Source: Brenneria alni
GTDB taxonomy: Bacteria; Pseudomonadota; Gammaproteobacteria; Enterobacterales; Enterobacteriaceae
Reading direction: 5' to 3'
DNA: 64,000 nucleotides
Assembly: GCF_003666245.1 (NCBI RefSeq)
Contig: NZ_MJLZ01000009.1
Span: 1-64,000, forward strand
Below are positions 1-9,422 of the stretch, one piece after another (the first letter of the stretch is position 1; every line of letters starts with the position of its first letter). Both the position numbers and the translations under genes were made by a program. The notes beneath the pieces are model-generated. The model was not told the DNA's origin. It made no database searches and saw only the letters and a list, made by a program, of their open reading frames with translations.

Positions 1-3000
1 CCCCGGAAGCGTCCATCACTATCGACACCGTGGCTGGTGACGATAGGGTCAATATCGCTGAGTCCAATCAAGCCATCAACGTGACCGGCAAGGTCGGTAA
101 TAATGTTCAGGCCGGTGACGCGGTGACGGTCACCGTGGGCAATGAAACCTACCAGACTACCGTGAATGCGGATGGCGTTAGCTGGAGCGTTAGCGTGCCG
201 GGCAGCGTGCTGACGGCGAACACCAATGTCACCGCCAGCGTGACCACCACCGATGCGGCGGGTAATACCACTACGGCAGAAGCCAATCGTCCTTACACTG
301 TCGATACCGTAGCCCCGGAAGCCTCGATCACTATCGACACCATTGCCGGTGATGATGTGGTGAATATCGCTGAGTCCAGTCAAGCCATCAACGTGACCGG
401 CAAGGTCGGCAACAACGTTCAAGCCGATGATGCGGTGACGGTCACCGTGGGCAATGAAACCTACCAGACCACGGTCAACGCTGACGGCACCAGTTGGAGC
501 GTGAATGTGCCGGGCAGCGTACTGGCCGGTAATACCGAGATTAATGCCAGCGTGACCACTGCCGATTCTGCCGGTAATACCACTACGATAAGTGCGGATC
601 GTTCTTACACCGTCGACACCCTGTCCCCGGAGGCGTCGATCACCATCGACACTATTGCTGGTGACGATATGGTAAATATCGCCGAGTCCGGCCAGACCAT
701 TAATGTGACAGGCCGTGTTGGTAATAATGTGCAGGCCGGTGATGTGGTTACGGTCACCGTCGGTTCAGAGACCTACCAGACCACGGTCAATGCCGATGGA
801 ATTAGCTGGAGCGTGAATATCCCGGGCAGCGTACTGGCGGCAAACACCAATGTCACCGCCAGTGTGACCACTGCTGATGCGGCGGGTAATACCACCACCG
901 CAGAGGCCAGCCGTCCTTACGCCGTCGATACGGTAGCGCCGGACGCGTCGATCACCATCGACACCATTGCCGGTGATGATAGGGTAAATATTGCTGAATC
1001 CAGCCAGTCCGTGAATATCAGCGGCAAGGTTAGCAACAATGTGCAGGCCGGTGACGCGGTGACGGTCACCGTGGGTGCGGAGACCTACCAGACTACTGTC
1101 AATGCCGATGGAATTAGCTGGAGCGTCAGCGTGCCGGGCAGCGTACTGGCGGCAAACACTGAGATTAATGCCAGTGTCACCACTGCCGATGCGGCGGGTA
1201 ATACCACCACCGCAGAAGCCAGCCGCCCTTACGCCGTCGATACGGTAGCGCCGGACGCCTCCATCACTATCGACACCGTGGCTGGTGATGATGTGGTGAA
1301 TATCGCTGAGTCCAATCAGACCATTAATGTGGCAGGTCGTGTTGGTAATAATGTTCAAGCCGGTGATGCGGTGACGGTCACCGTGGGTGCGGAGACCTAC
1401 CAGACTACTGTCAATGCCGATGGTGTTAGCTGGAGCGTGGATGTGCCGGGCAGCGTACTGGCCGGTAATACCGAGATTAATGCCAGCGTCACCACTGCCG
1501 ATGCGGCGGGTAATAGCACTACGGTAAGTGCGGATCGTTCTTACACCGTCGATACCATAGCGCCGGACGCGTCGATCACCATCGACACCATTGCCGGTGA
1601 TGATAGGGTAAATATTGCCGAATCCAGCCAGTCCGTGAATATCAGCGGTCAGGTCGGCAACAATGTGCAGGCCGGTGATACGGTGACGGTAACGGTGGGA
1701 TCTGAAACGTATCAGACCACGGTGAATGCCGATGATATTAGCTGGAGTGTTAGCGTACCGGGTAATGTGCTGGCCGGTAATACCGAGATTAATGCCAGCG
1801 TGACCACTGCCGATGCCGCCGGTAATACCACTACGGCAAGCGCCAATCGTTCTTATACCGTTGATACGGTAGCGCCGGACGCCTCCATCACTATCGACAC
1901 AGTGGCTGGTGATGATGTGGTGAATATCGCTGAGTCCAGTCAAGCCATCAACGTGACCGGCAAGGTCGGCAACAACGTTCAAGCCGGTGATGCGGTGACG
2001 GTCACCGTGGGTGCGGAGACCTACCAGACTACTGTCAATGCCGATGGTGTTAGCTGGAGCATAGATATTCCGGGTTCTGTACTGGCTTCCAACTTGGCAG
2101 TTAGCGCCAGCGTCACCACTGCCGATGCGGCGGGTAATACCACCACCGCAGAAGCTAATCGACCTTACACCGTTGATACCATAGCCCCGGAAGCGTCCAT
2201 CACCATCGACACCATTGCCGGTGACGATATGGTCAATATCGCCGAGTCCGGTCAGACGGTGAATGTGACAGGCAGCGTTGGTAATAACGTTCAAGCTGGT
2301 GATACGGTAACGGTCACCGTGGGCAATGAAACCTACCAGACCACGGTCAATGCTGACGGCACCAGTTGGAGCGTGAATGTGCCGGGCAGCGTACTGGCCG
2401 GTAATACCGAGATTAATGCCAGCGTCACCACTGCCGATGCGGCGGGTAATACCACCACCGCAGAGGCCAGCCGTCCTTACGCCGTCGATACGGTAGCGCC
2501 GGACGCCTCCATCACTATCGACACCGTGGCTGGTGACGATATGGTGAATATCGATGAGTCCAATCAGACCATCAACGTGACCGGCAAGGTCGGCAACAAT
2601 GTGCAGGCCGGTGATGCGGTGACGGTAACAGTCGGTTCAGAGACCTACCAGACTACTGTCAATGCCGATGGAATTAGCTGGAGTGTTAGCGTACCGGGTA
2701 ATGTGCTGGCCGGTAATACCGAGATTAATGCCAGCGTGACCACTGCCGATGCGGCGGGTAATACCACCACCGCAGAAGCTAATCGACCTTACGCGGTGGA
2801 TACCATAGCCCCGGACGCCTCCATCACTATCGACACCGTGGCTGGTGATGATGTGGTAAATATCGCTGAGTCCGGCCAGACCATTAATGTGACAGGCCGT
2901 GTTGGTAATAATGTTCAAGCCGGTGACGCGGTGACGGTCACCGTGGGTGCGGAGACCTTCCAGACTACCGTCAATGCCGATGGTGTTAGCTGGAGTGTTA

Positions 3001-6000
3001 GCGTACCGGGTAATGTGCTGGCCGGTAATACCGAGATTAATGCCAGCGTGACTACCGCCGATGCCGCCGGTAATACCACCACCGCAGAAGCCAGCCGTCC
3101 TTACGCCGTCGATACGGTAGCGCCGGACGCCTCCATTACTATCGACACAGTGGCTGGTGATGATGTGGTGAATATCGCTGAGTCCAGTCAAGCCATCAAC
3201 GTGACCGGCAAGGTCGGCAACAACGTTCAAGCCGGTGACGCGGTGACGGTCACCGTCGGTTCAGAGACCTACCAGACCACGGTGAATGCCGATGGAATTA
3301 GCTGGAGCATAGATATTCCGGGTTCTGTACTGGCTTCCAACTTGGCAGTTAGCGCCAGCGTCACTACCGCCGATGCGGCGGGTAATACCACCACAGCAGA
3401 GGCCAGCCGTCCTTACACGGTGGATACCATAGCCCCGGAGGCGTCCATCACCATCGACACCATTGCCGGTGATGATGTGGTGAATATCGCCGAGTCTAAT
3501 CAAGCCATCAACGTGACCGGCAAGGTTGGCAACAACGTTCAGGCCGGTGATACGGTCACGGTAACCGTCGGTTCAGAAACCTACCAGACCACGGTGAATG
3601 CGGATGGTATCACCTGGAGCGTGATTGTTCTGGGAAGCATCCTGGCAAGTAACACGCAAGTTAATGCGAGCATAGCGATCACCGATACCGCCGGTAACAC
3701 TAATGTTGCAGAGGCCATCCGACCTTACACTATCGACACCGTGGCCCCGGAAATCGATATCACTCATTTTGCGGGTAATGATGGTTATATCAGTCAGTAT
3801 GAGTTGATCAATACGCCTATCAGCGGCACCAGCAGCGAGAAAACCGTCGATTTAGTATTTACCGATGTGAATGGTAAGTCGGTCACCTTGAGTAATGTGC
3901 CGGTTGTGGATGGCAGGTGGCAGACACAAACTGATCTTAGTTCGCTGGCAGAAGGGAAGATTACTGTCGATGCTACGGCAACCGATCAGGCGGGTAATCA
4001 ATCGGTTGATAGTAGCAATGCAGTGATGGATGCTACGCCACCGATTGCTCATAATAATTCCGTGACCGGATCGGAAGATTCGCCGCTGCATATTGGCTGG
4101 AGCGATCTCGGCGTATCTGCCGACACCGCCAGTATTGTTATCTCCGCGCTGCCCACGGCCAATGTTGGCATACTGTATTTTAATGATGGCGGTGACTGGA
4201 AAGCGGTAACGATCGGGCAGGAATTTACGGCGCAAAATCTCGATTTGAGATTTGAACCGGTGGAAAACGCCGCCGGTTTACCGTTCAGTGAATTCTTATA
4301 CCAGCCAGTCGATGCGGTGGGAAATATCGGTAGCAATGCTTCGGTGAGTATTGATATTACTCCTGTTGCGGATGCGCCTATCGTTACCCTTAACATCACC
4401 AGTGGTGAAACGACGCCGGCGGCATCGGAGATTATTGCGGTCAACGGCGGTAGTGAAAACGGCGGATTTGACATACAGGATGGTCAAATTATCGCCATTG
4501 GCGATGGTGTGCGCGTATGGTTGACTGAGGGGGATCCGCTACCGACGGTAGTAGGAAGCGGAACGGTTGCCTATTACAGTCAGGGTAATACCAGCGGTGA
4601 TGGAAATTATGCCGATATTTTTGTCGTGCATTCCGGTAGCGGCTATTTTTATCGGCAGAGTGATTGGAGTGAAGATCAGAAACAGTTAAAGCTTCTGGAT
4701 TCGTTCAACGGAAATCGTACCAGTAACGGTAGCGGCGCCCATCAAGACTATGTTTTTGTCATGAAAGAGGACGGATATACCTACAGCGCCAGTAATAGCA
4801 CTAATAATAATCAGGACTCCTCGGTTAATACGTTGGACGGGCTGAAGGTAAATTACACCGACAGTGAAGGAAATTCCGGTTCTTTCACCACTCAGGTCAG
4901 TAACAATATTGAAGGCGTGATTTACAGCGACGGGACGACCTATACGCCCGGCAGCAACAGTGCGACGATTGAAAAAGTTTCCGGCCAGGCTGGCACTCAG
5001 GAGCATACCATTGAAGTATCTGCTTCGCTGGTTGATCTTGACGGTAGCGAAACGCTGTCAGGAATTACCTTAACGGGTATTCCTGAAGGAACGATACTGA
5101 ACGATCATATCAATAATGTGACTTATACCGTAGGTAGCGATGGTTCCTATTTGATCCCCAATACCCAGGGGGCGTCGACGCTTGCAGGGACAATCACCAT
5201 TAGTGTTCCGGTTGACGTTGGCGAGTTTAGCGTGGTCGCTCAGGCCACTTCAACCGAATCAGCGAATTATGATTCCGCAACCGGCTCTTCTATGGAAGGG
5301 GTCGAACAGTATGGGCTGAGTATCGGCTCAACCGGTAATGACGATATGCCGGGTACTAACAGCCATGATTTGATGGTCGCTGATGTTTCCGGATTGCAGC
5401 TTGTGGAAGGGCAGAACTATAACATTGCGTTTATGGTTGACTCATCGGGCAGCATGTCGAGCAGCGATATAGCAAAAACCCAGGCTTCACTGACCGACGT
5501 GTTCAACAGCCTGGTAAAAAGCGCCAGCGGAACAAATGCAGGAACGGTAAATGTCTTTTTAGCTGACTTTGACACGCAGGTTGGCAAGACGGTTTCGGTT
5601 AACCTCAGTGATCCAAACGCGCTTCAGAGTCTGACGGATGTGCTGAATTCGATGGTGGGCGGTTCCGCCAGCGGTGGCGGCACCAACTATGAGGATGTGT
5701 TCAAAACCACGGCTAACTGGTTCCAGAGCGATACAGTAACAAGCAATGTAGGAAATAACCTGACCTACTTTATTACCGATGGTGAACCAACGTTTTACCA
5801 GATCATTGAGAGCAATGAGGTGCGTGTCAGTGACAGGTGGCAGTCGCTCAATATTGACAATATTACCTATACGCCGGGACAATCCTACTATATGGATGTG
5901 CGGGGCGCGATGCGGGAAGTGATCGATGCGCAGGGAAATGTTTATCAATATCACGGTGGCCTCTGGAACAGTGTTACCAAGACGGTTATTGGTCAGGTTC

Positions 6001-6983
6001 ATGCACAGGGCGACGGAACCTACGAAATATCTTCACTTGGCGGCGCAGGTAATAATAATAGCTACTGGAACGGTTGGCGTTGGGTCGATAACTCTGGCAA
6101 CCTCGATACCAGTAACACCCACGCCGCTGAGGCGTTCTCACAACTGAAAGCACTGTCAAACGTTGAAGCGATCGGGATTGGTAACGATCTGAACGCCAGC
6201 AGCTTGCAACATTATGACACTGACGGATATGTGCAGGATCATATCGATCCCAGCCAGCTTAATGAGGCGATCCTGGGCAGCAACGAGCCGATGAAAGCCG
6301 GGGATGACTATCTCGATGGCGGGTTAGGTAATGATATCCTGTTTGGCGACGTAGTGGCCTTTGACAATATCGAAGGCAATGGATTGTCGGCGTTACAAAG
6401 CTATATTGCCGAAAAAATGGGCGTTCAGGATGGAACATCGGTAACGGCGAAGGATATGCATGGCTATATCACGTCTCATAGTTCAGAGTTCGACCTCCCT
6501 TCTGCCAATGATGGTAATGATATTCTCAATGGCGGAGCGGGGAATGACATTCTCTTCGGGCAGGGCGGCAGGGATATTCTTAATGGCGGAAGCGGTAACG
6601 ATCTGCTGTACGGCGGTAGCGGTGATGACTTGCTGATCGGCGGGGCAGGTAATGATGTGTTGATCGGCGGAGCCGGAGCTGACACCTTTACCTGGCAGGC
6701 TGGTGAGGTAGGGCATGATATCATCAAGGACTTCAATGCCAATGAAGGCGATAGGATCGATTTAAGCGATCTTATCGGCGAACTGGAAGAGGGTACCGAT
6801 ATCAGCCGCTATCTCCGTATTACGGAGAATCAGGGTTCGCCGGTGATCGAAGTCAGCACGGAGGGCAACTTCACCGGAGACAAAGGCGGAACGGTTGCGG
6901 TATCTATTACGCTTGAGCACTACAGTGGTGATTTGCCGTCGCTTGAAAGTTTAATCAGTAAGCCAGATCAAGTCATCAACTGA
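1..6983 (+). CDS. Giant RTX/Ig-like repeat adhesin, 5' truncated (LapA/BapA type)
   Basis: This is the 3' part of a very large type I-secreted surface adhesin. The reading frame is open from the first complete codon at base 3, so the true start lies upstream. From 3 to 3746 it holds twelve 104-residue Ig-like repeats, each exactly 312 bp (PEASITIDT...RPYTVDTVA). A diverged Ig-like segment follows (about 3747-4370), then a linker and a von Willebrand A domain with MIDAS residues DSSGS (Asp codon at 5439), GGGTNYED and ITDGEPT. Calcium-binding nonapeptides of GGxGxDxxx type lie at about 6299-6350 and 6507-6690. The C-terminal secretion signal ends at 6983. The N-terminal retention region, where LapG would cut, is outside the window. 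lapD and lapG lie just downstream, so the protein is probably retained on the outer membrane under c-di-GMP control. Expected roles are surface attachment and biofilm formation. Confidence 0.93.
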   Translation, partial: PEASITIDTVAGDDRVNIAESNQAINVTGKVGNNVQAGDAVTVTVGNETYQTTVNADGVSWSVSVPGSVLTANTNVTASVTTTDAAGNTTTAEANRPYTVDTVAPEASITIDTIAGDDVVNIAESSQAINVTGKVGNNVQADDAVTVTVGNETYQTTVNADGTSWSVNVPGSVLAGNTEINASVTTADSAGNTTTISADRSYTVDTLSPEASITIDTIAGDDMVNIAESGQTINVTGRVGNNVQAGDVVTVTVGSETYQTTVNADGISWSVNIPGSVLAANTNVTASVTTADAAGNTTTAEASRPYAVDTVAPDASITIDTIAGDDRVNIAESSQSVNISGKVSNNVQAGDAVTVTVGAETYQTTVNADGISWSVSVPGSVLAANTEINASVTTADAAGNTTTAEASRPYAVDTVAPDASITIDTVAGDDVVNIAESNQTINVAGRVGNNVQAGDAVTVTVGAETYQTTVNADGVSWSVDVPGSVLAGNTEINASVTTADAAGNSTTVSADRSYTVDTIAPDASITIDTIAGDDRVNIAESSQSVNISGQVGNNVQAGDTVTVTVGSETYQTTVNADDISWSVSVPGNVLAGNTEINASVTTADAAGNTTTASANRSYTVDTVAPDASITIDTVAGDDVVNIAESSQAINVTGKVGNNVQAGDAVTVTVGAETYQTTVNADGVSWSIDIPGSVLASNLAVSASVTTADAAGNTTTAEANRPYTVDTIAPEASITIDTIAGDDMVNIAESGQTVNVTGSVGNNVQAGDTVTVTVGNETYQTTVNADGTSWSVNVPGSVLAGNTEINASVTTADAAGNTTTAEASRPYAVDTVAPDASITIDTVAGDDMVNIDESNQTINVTGKVGNNVQAGDAVTVTVGSETYQTTVNADGISWSVSVPGNVLAGNTEINASVTTADAAGNTTTAEANRPYAVDTIAPDASITIDTVAGDDVVNIAESGQTINVTGRVGNNVQAGDAVTVTVGAETFQTTVNADGVSWSVSVPGNVLAGNTEINASVTTADAAGNTTTAEASRPYAVDTVAPDASITIDTVAGDDVVNIAESSQAINVTGKVGNNVQAGDAVTVTVGSETYQTTVNADGISWSIDIPGSVLASNLAVSASVTTADAAGNTTTAEASRPYTVDTIAPEASITIDTIAGDDVVNIAESNQAINVTGKVGNNVQAGDTVTVTVGSETYQTTVNADGITWSVIVLGSILASNTQVNASIAITDTAGNTNVAEAIRPYTIDTVAPEIDITHFAGNDGYISQYELINTPISGTSSEKTVDLVFTDVNGKSVTLSNVPVVDGRWQTQTDLSSLAEGKITVDATATDQAGNQSVDSSNAVMDATPPIAHNNSVTGSEDSPLHIGWSDLGVSADTASIVISALPTANVGILYFNDGGDWKAVTIGQEFTAQNLDLRFEPVENAAGLPFSEFLYQPVDAVGNIGSNASVSIDITPVADAPIVTLNITSGETTPAASEIIAVNGGSENGGFDIQDGQIIAIGDGVRVWLTEGDPLPTVVGSGTVAYYSQGNTSGDGNYADIFVVHSGSGYFYRQSDWSEDQKQLKLLDSFNGNRTSNGSGAHQDYVFVMKEDGYTYSASNSTNNNQDSSVNTLDGLKVNYTDSEGNSGSFTTQVSNNIEGVIYSDGTTYTPGSNSATIEKVSGQAGTQEHTIEVSASLVDLDGSETLSGITLTGIPEGTILNDHINNVTYTVGSDGSYLIPNTQGASTLAGTITISVPVDVGEFSVVAQATSTESANYDSATGSSMEGVEQYGLSIGSTGNDDMPGTNSHDLMVADVSGLQLVEGQNYNIAFMVDSSGSMSSSDIAKTQASLTDVFNSLVKSASGTNAGTVNVFLADFDTQVGKTVSVNLSDPNALQSLTDVLNSMVGGSASGGGTNYEDVFKTTANWFQSDTVTSNVGNNLTYFITDGEPTFYQIIESNEVRVSDRWQSLNIDNITYTPGQSYYMDVRGAMREVIDAQGNVYQYHGGLWNSVTKTVIGQVHAQGDGTYEISSLGGAGNNNSYWNGWRWVDNSGNLDTSNTHAAEAFSQLKALSNVEAIGIGNDLNASSLQHYDTDGYVQDHIDPSQLNEAILGSNEPMKAGDDYLDGGLGNDILFGDVVAFDNIEGNGLSALQSYIAEKMGVQDGTSVTAKDMHGYITSHSSEFDLPSANDGNDILNGGAGNDILFGQGGRDILNGGSGNDLLYGGSGDDLLIGGAGNDVLIGGAGADTFTWQAGEVGHDIIKDFNANEGDRIDLSDLIGELEEGTDISRYLRITENQGSPVIEVSTEGNFTGDKGGTVAVSITLEHYSGDLPSLESLISKPDQVIN
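3..3746 (+). repeat. Twelve tandem 312-bp Ig-like repeats
   Basis: Repeat starts (codons for Pro-Glu/Asp-Ala-Ser) fall at 3, 315, 627 and so on to 3747, a constant 312-bp step with no indel. Units are near-identical; most differences are short blocks swapped among copies (for example TANTNVTAS, AGNTEINAS and SNLAVSAS variants near residue 71-80 of the unit), as expected from recombination or gene conversion. The twelfth unit (3435-3746) is clearly more diverged. The array continues upstream of the window. Confidence 0.95.
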
Positions 6984-7001
6984 CTGATCATCGCGCAGGT
7001 T

Positions 7002-7024
7002 GGAACCTCAGGTTATGAGGTTCC
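7002..7024 (+). terminator. Hairpin between adhesin gene and small downstream gene
   Basis: GGAACCTC and GAGGTTCC form a perfect 8-bp stem with a 7-base loop, 18 bases after the adhesin stop codon. There is no strong U tract, so it may be an attenuator or an mRNA 3'-end stabiliser rather than a full terminator. It would let some transcripts reach the gene at 7062. Confidence 0.5.
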
Positions 7025-7061
7025 TTCACTGATAAAGAATGCTTAAAAAAGGTCTCTGAGT

Positions 7062-7406
7062 ATGTTTTATATCCAGCGTGATAGTGACGGTCATCTGATG
7101 AAGGTTGAGGATAGTCCTTTTCCTGAAATGAATGGTGAACTTGCTGACGACTCAGCAGAAGCATTGGCGTGGTACGAAAGTCACCAAATGGCGGTTGCCG
7201 GTTTGCAACAGTTGCGTCAGAGCGACCTGGAAATGGTGCGAGTACTTGAAGATTTGATTCAGGTATTAATCAATAAAGGGGTCATCAGTATTACTGATTT
7301 TCCTTCGGCGGCGCAGCTAAAGCTGATTGGCCGGGCACAGGCGCGTGAAGCATTGAATGGCGGATTGAACAAATTAATCGGTGATGATGAAGACGGTATG
7401 TTCTGA
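7062..7406 (+). CDS. Small conserved acidic protein of the Lap locus (family misnamed tryptophan synthase subunit beta-like)
   Basis: A 114-residue soluble protein of unknown function. It starts MFYIQRDSDGHLMKVE, has a helical middle (SDLEMVRVLEDLIQVLINKGVI) and an acidic tail (GDDEDGMF). It resembles a small protein family, known from Pseudomonas and relatives, that databases often label tryptophan synthase subunit beta like; it has no tryptophan synthase domain. There is no signal peptide or membrane segment, so it should be cytoplasmic. It sits 78 bases after the adhesin gene on the same strand and before the convergent lapD gene, which suggests a part in adhesin expression or Lap signalling. 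That role is inference from position only. Confidence 0.75.
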   Translation: MFYIQRDSDGHLMKVEDSPFPEMNGELADDSAEALAWYESHQMAVAGLQQLRQSDLEMVRVLEDLIQVLINKGVISITDFPSAAQLKLIGRAQAREALNGGLNKLIGDDEDGMF

Positions 7407-7430
7407 TCCAATTAGCGTGAAGCTATGATG

Positions 7431-7456
7431 AAAAACGGCCTTAACAGGCCGTTTTT
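7431..7456. terminator. Bidirectional terminator between small gene and lapD
   Basis: AAAACGGCCT and AGGCCGTTTTTT form a strong GC stem with a 4-base loop. A-runs and T-runs on the two sides allow it to work from both directions. It separates the rightward gene ending at 7406 from the leftward lapD ending at 7467. Confidence 0.85.
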
Positions 7457-7466
7457 TGTATGACGG

Positions 7467-9413
7467 TTACATCGTGGCTGGTGTAGGTTCTCCCAATAAA
7501 CGCCCCATAGCGCCTTGCAAACCCATTTTCTGAAGCACTTTCAATTCACCCTTTGTTTCGACACGTTCGGCGATAAGCGGCAGCGCAATGCTATTGGTTG
7601 CACGGTAGAGCGCTTCAATAAACATTTTTTTATCCTCTTCCTGATCGATACCCCGAATATAGCTGCCGTCTACTTTTAAGTAAGCCAGACCCCATTGAGA
7701 TAAATTACCGATCATATTAAACCGACCGCCAAAATGCTGAAGCCCCAGCGCGCAGTTATGTTCGTTCAGCAGTTTGATTAATGCCTCAAGCCGATCGGCG
7801 TCTGGCAGTTGGTTCTCATCTAATTCCAGAATCAGACGCGTCGCCAGATGAGGCTGATGTTTCAGCGGCGCCAGTAACTGCGCCATCAACGGCAGATTGA
7901 GAACGGTGTCGCAGGACAGGCTTAACGCCAGATTACCCTTATGCTGGCGTAAATAATCCAATACCTGTTTCAGCATCACCTGATCCAGCCGGGTATTCCA
8001 GCCAAAACGCTGTACCCAGGGAAGGAAGCGGCCTGCGGCAATGCTGTTCCCTTGTTCATCCTTAATTCTTGCCAGCACTTTATGGTGCAGTATCTGGTTC
8101 GGATTAAGGCAATCTACCACGGGCTGTAAGAAAAGTTGCAGATGTCCCTGTTCCAGTATGGGATCGAGCCGGTTAAACCACATATGCCGATCGGTCTCAA
8201 CCTGTGTTGATGTCTGCAATGTTTCATCAACAGTGGTTTTGTCTGAATGCCTTTCGGCACTGGTCAGTGCCTGATCGCCCTGTATCAGCAGAGATTGTGC
8301 GGCGTCTCCGGGGCGGAATGGCACCATACAAAATCTGGCGATCGGGGATACGTCGGTTTCACCCGTTAAATATAGGCTTTCAATGTTGCGCGTCAGATCG
8401 TCTATCAAGGCGTCGGCTTCCTTAATCACTAAACCGGGGCAAAGCAGGGCAAATTCGCCGCCGCGGATACGGGCTGACAGGCTATCTGCATTGACATACT
8501 GCTTTTGGATTTTGCGGATAATGTGGCCGATTGAGGCCAGCAGCGTGTCGGTGCGCTGCCCGCCCAGTCGCTGGTTCATGCCCGATAGATCCTGAATGCG
8601 GATCATAATCAGGAAGCCGGGCGGCGTTTCATCATCAGTGAGTTTGTCCTGAAACTGAATATCGAAAGCACGGCGGTTATTCAACCCGGTCTGGGGATCC
8701 TGATAGGCTTCCTTACGTAAGCGTTCGCTTCGTTCAGCCTCTTCCTCAAATAAAGTTTTGAGTTTGCTGACCATCAGGTTCATCGCCTGCGCCACGCGGC
8801 GGAACTCTGGCGTGGTGGGCAAGTCAGGTTGGCTGAGAAATTCACGGCGGGTAATAGCCAGCGATTGTTTTACAATATAATCCAGCGGGCGCAGTTGGCG
8901 GCGCAGCAGTATTGCGCCGAACAACACCCCAAGTACACCGCAACTCAGCAGCCAGATGAGCACCGCTGAACTGCTCTTCCACAAACGGGTGATGGCGAAC
9001 ATCGGATGGCTGACCACTTCCACCTTTGCCGCTTGTTCCCACCCCCGCATGACTATCGATTCGCCCGCGCCGGGTTGAAGATTAACCAGTCGGACAAACC
9101 AGGCCGGGACATTGGGCACTTCCGGTGAAGTGGTACGCTCCAGCGTAATGTTATCCGTTTTTAAATCCCGAACGCGGATACTGGAAAAATAGCCGCTGTC
9201 AAAAATGGAACTGACCATCAGTTCCACCATCGCCGGATCGTCAATATTCGGCGTCAGGGACAACCCGAGCGCGGTTGCTGCATCCTGCGCATGGGAATGA
9301 AGCTGGTTATTATATTGCTCGCGTGAGTTTTCCAGGCCGACAAAAAAACTACCGCTGAAAATAATTAGTACAAACAGGCAGATGGCTATCAGTAATTGTT
9401 TGTATAGAGACAT
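7467..9413 (-). CDS. lapD: LapD-type inner-membrane c-di-GMP receptor
   Basis: A 648-residue receptor that holds the LapG protease when c-di-GMP is high and releases it when c-di-GMP falls. Order: TM helix (about 6-25), periplasmic LapD/MoxY-type domain, second TM (about 150-170), HAMP, GGDEF-like, EAL-like domain. Both catalytic signatures are degenerate: the GGDEF site reads RGGEF and the EAL site reads KVLAR, as expected for a binding receptor rather than an enzyme. The periplasmic tryptophan that docks LapG in Pseudomonas fluorescens (Trp125) is present at the same number, in GWEQAAKV. The gene runs 9 bases after lapG on the same strand, so they likely form one transcript. Its partner adhesin is coded at 1-6983. 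Confidence 0.93.
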   Translation of the reverse strand: MSLYKQLLIAICLFVLIIFSGSFFVGLENSREQYNNQLHSHAQDAATALGLSLTPNIDDPAMVELMVSSIFDSGYFSSIRVRDLKTDNITLERTTSPEVPNVPAWFVRLVNLQPGAGESIVMRGWEQAAKVEVVSHPMFAITRLWKSSSAVLIWLLSCGVLGVLFGAILLRRQLRPLDYIVKQSLAITRREFLSQPDLPTTPEFRRVAQAMNLMVSKLKTLFEEEAERSERLRKEAYQDPQTGLNNRRAFDIQFQDKLTDDETPPGFLIMIRIQDLSGMNQRLGGQRTDTLLASIGHIIRKIQKQYVNADSLSARIRGGEFALLCPGLVIKEADALIDDLTRNIESLYLTGETDVSPIARFCMVPFRPGDAAQSLLIQGDQALTSAERHSDKTTVDETLQTSTQVETDRHMWFNRLDPILEQGHLQLFLQPVVDCLNPNQILHHKVLARIKDEQGNSIAAGRFLPWVQRFGWNTRLDQVMLKQVLDYLRQHKGNLALSLSCDTVLNLPLMAQLLAPLKHQPHLATRLILELDENQLPDADRLEALIKLLNEHNCALGLQHFGGRFNMIGNLSQWGLAYLKVDGSYIRGIDQEEDKKMFIEALYRATNSIALPLIAERVETKGELKVLQKMGLQGAMGRLLGEPTPATM

Positions 9414-9422
9414 AGCCTAATC

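Noticed and set aside
765-3503. Long minus-strand open frames (509, 197 and 80 codons) opposite the adhesin repeats
   Set aside because: They arise because the 312-bp periodic sequence has no stops in that frame; the predicted proteins repeat with the same period and have no start signals or known domains.
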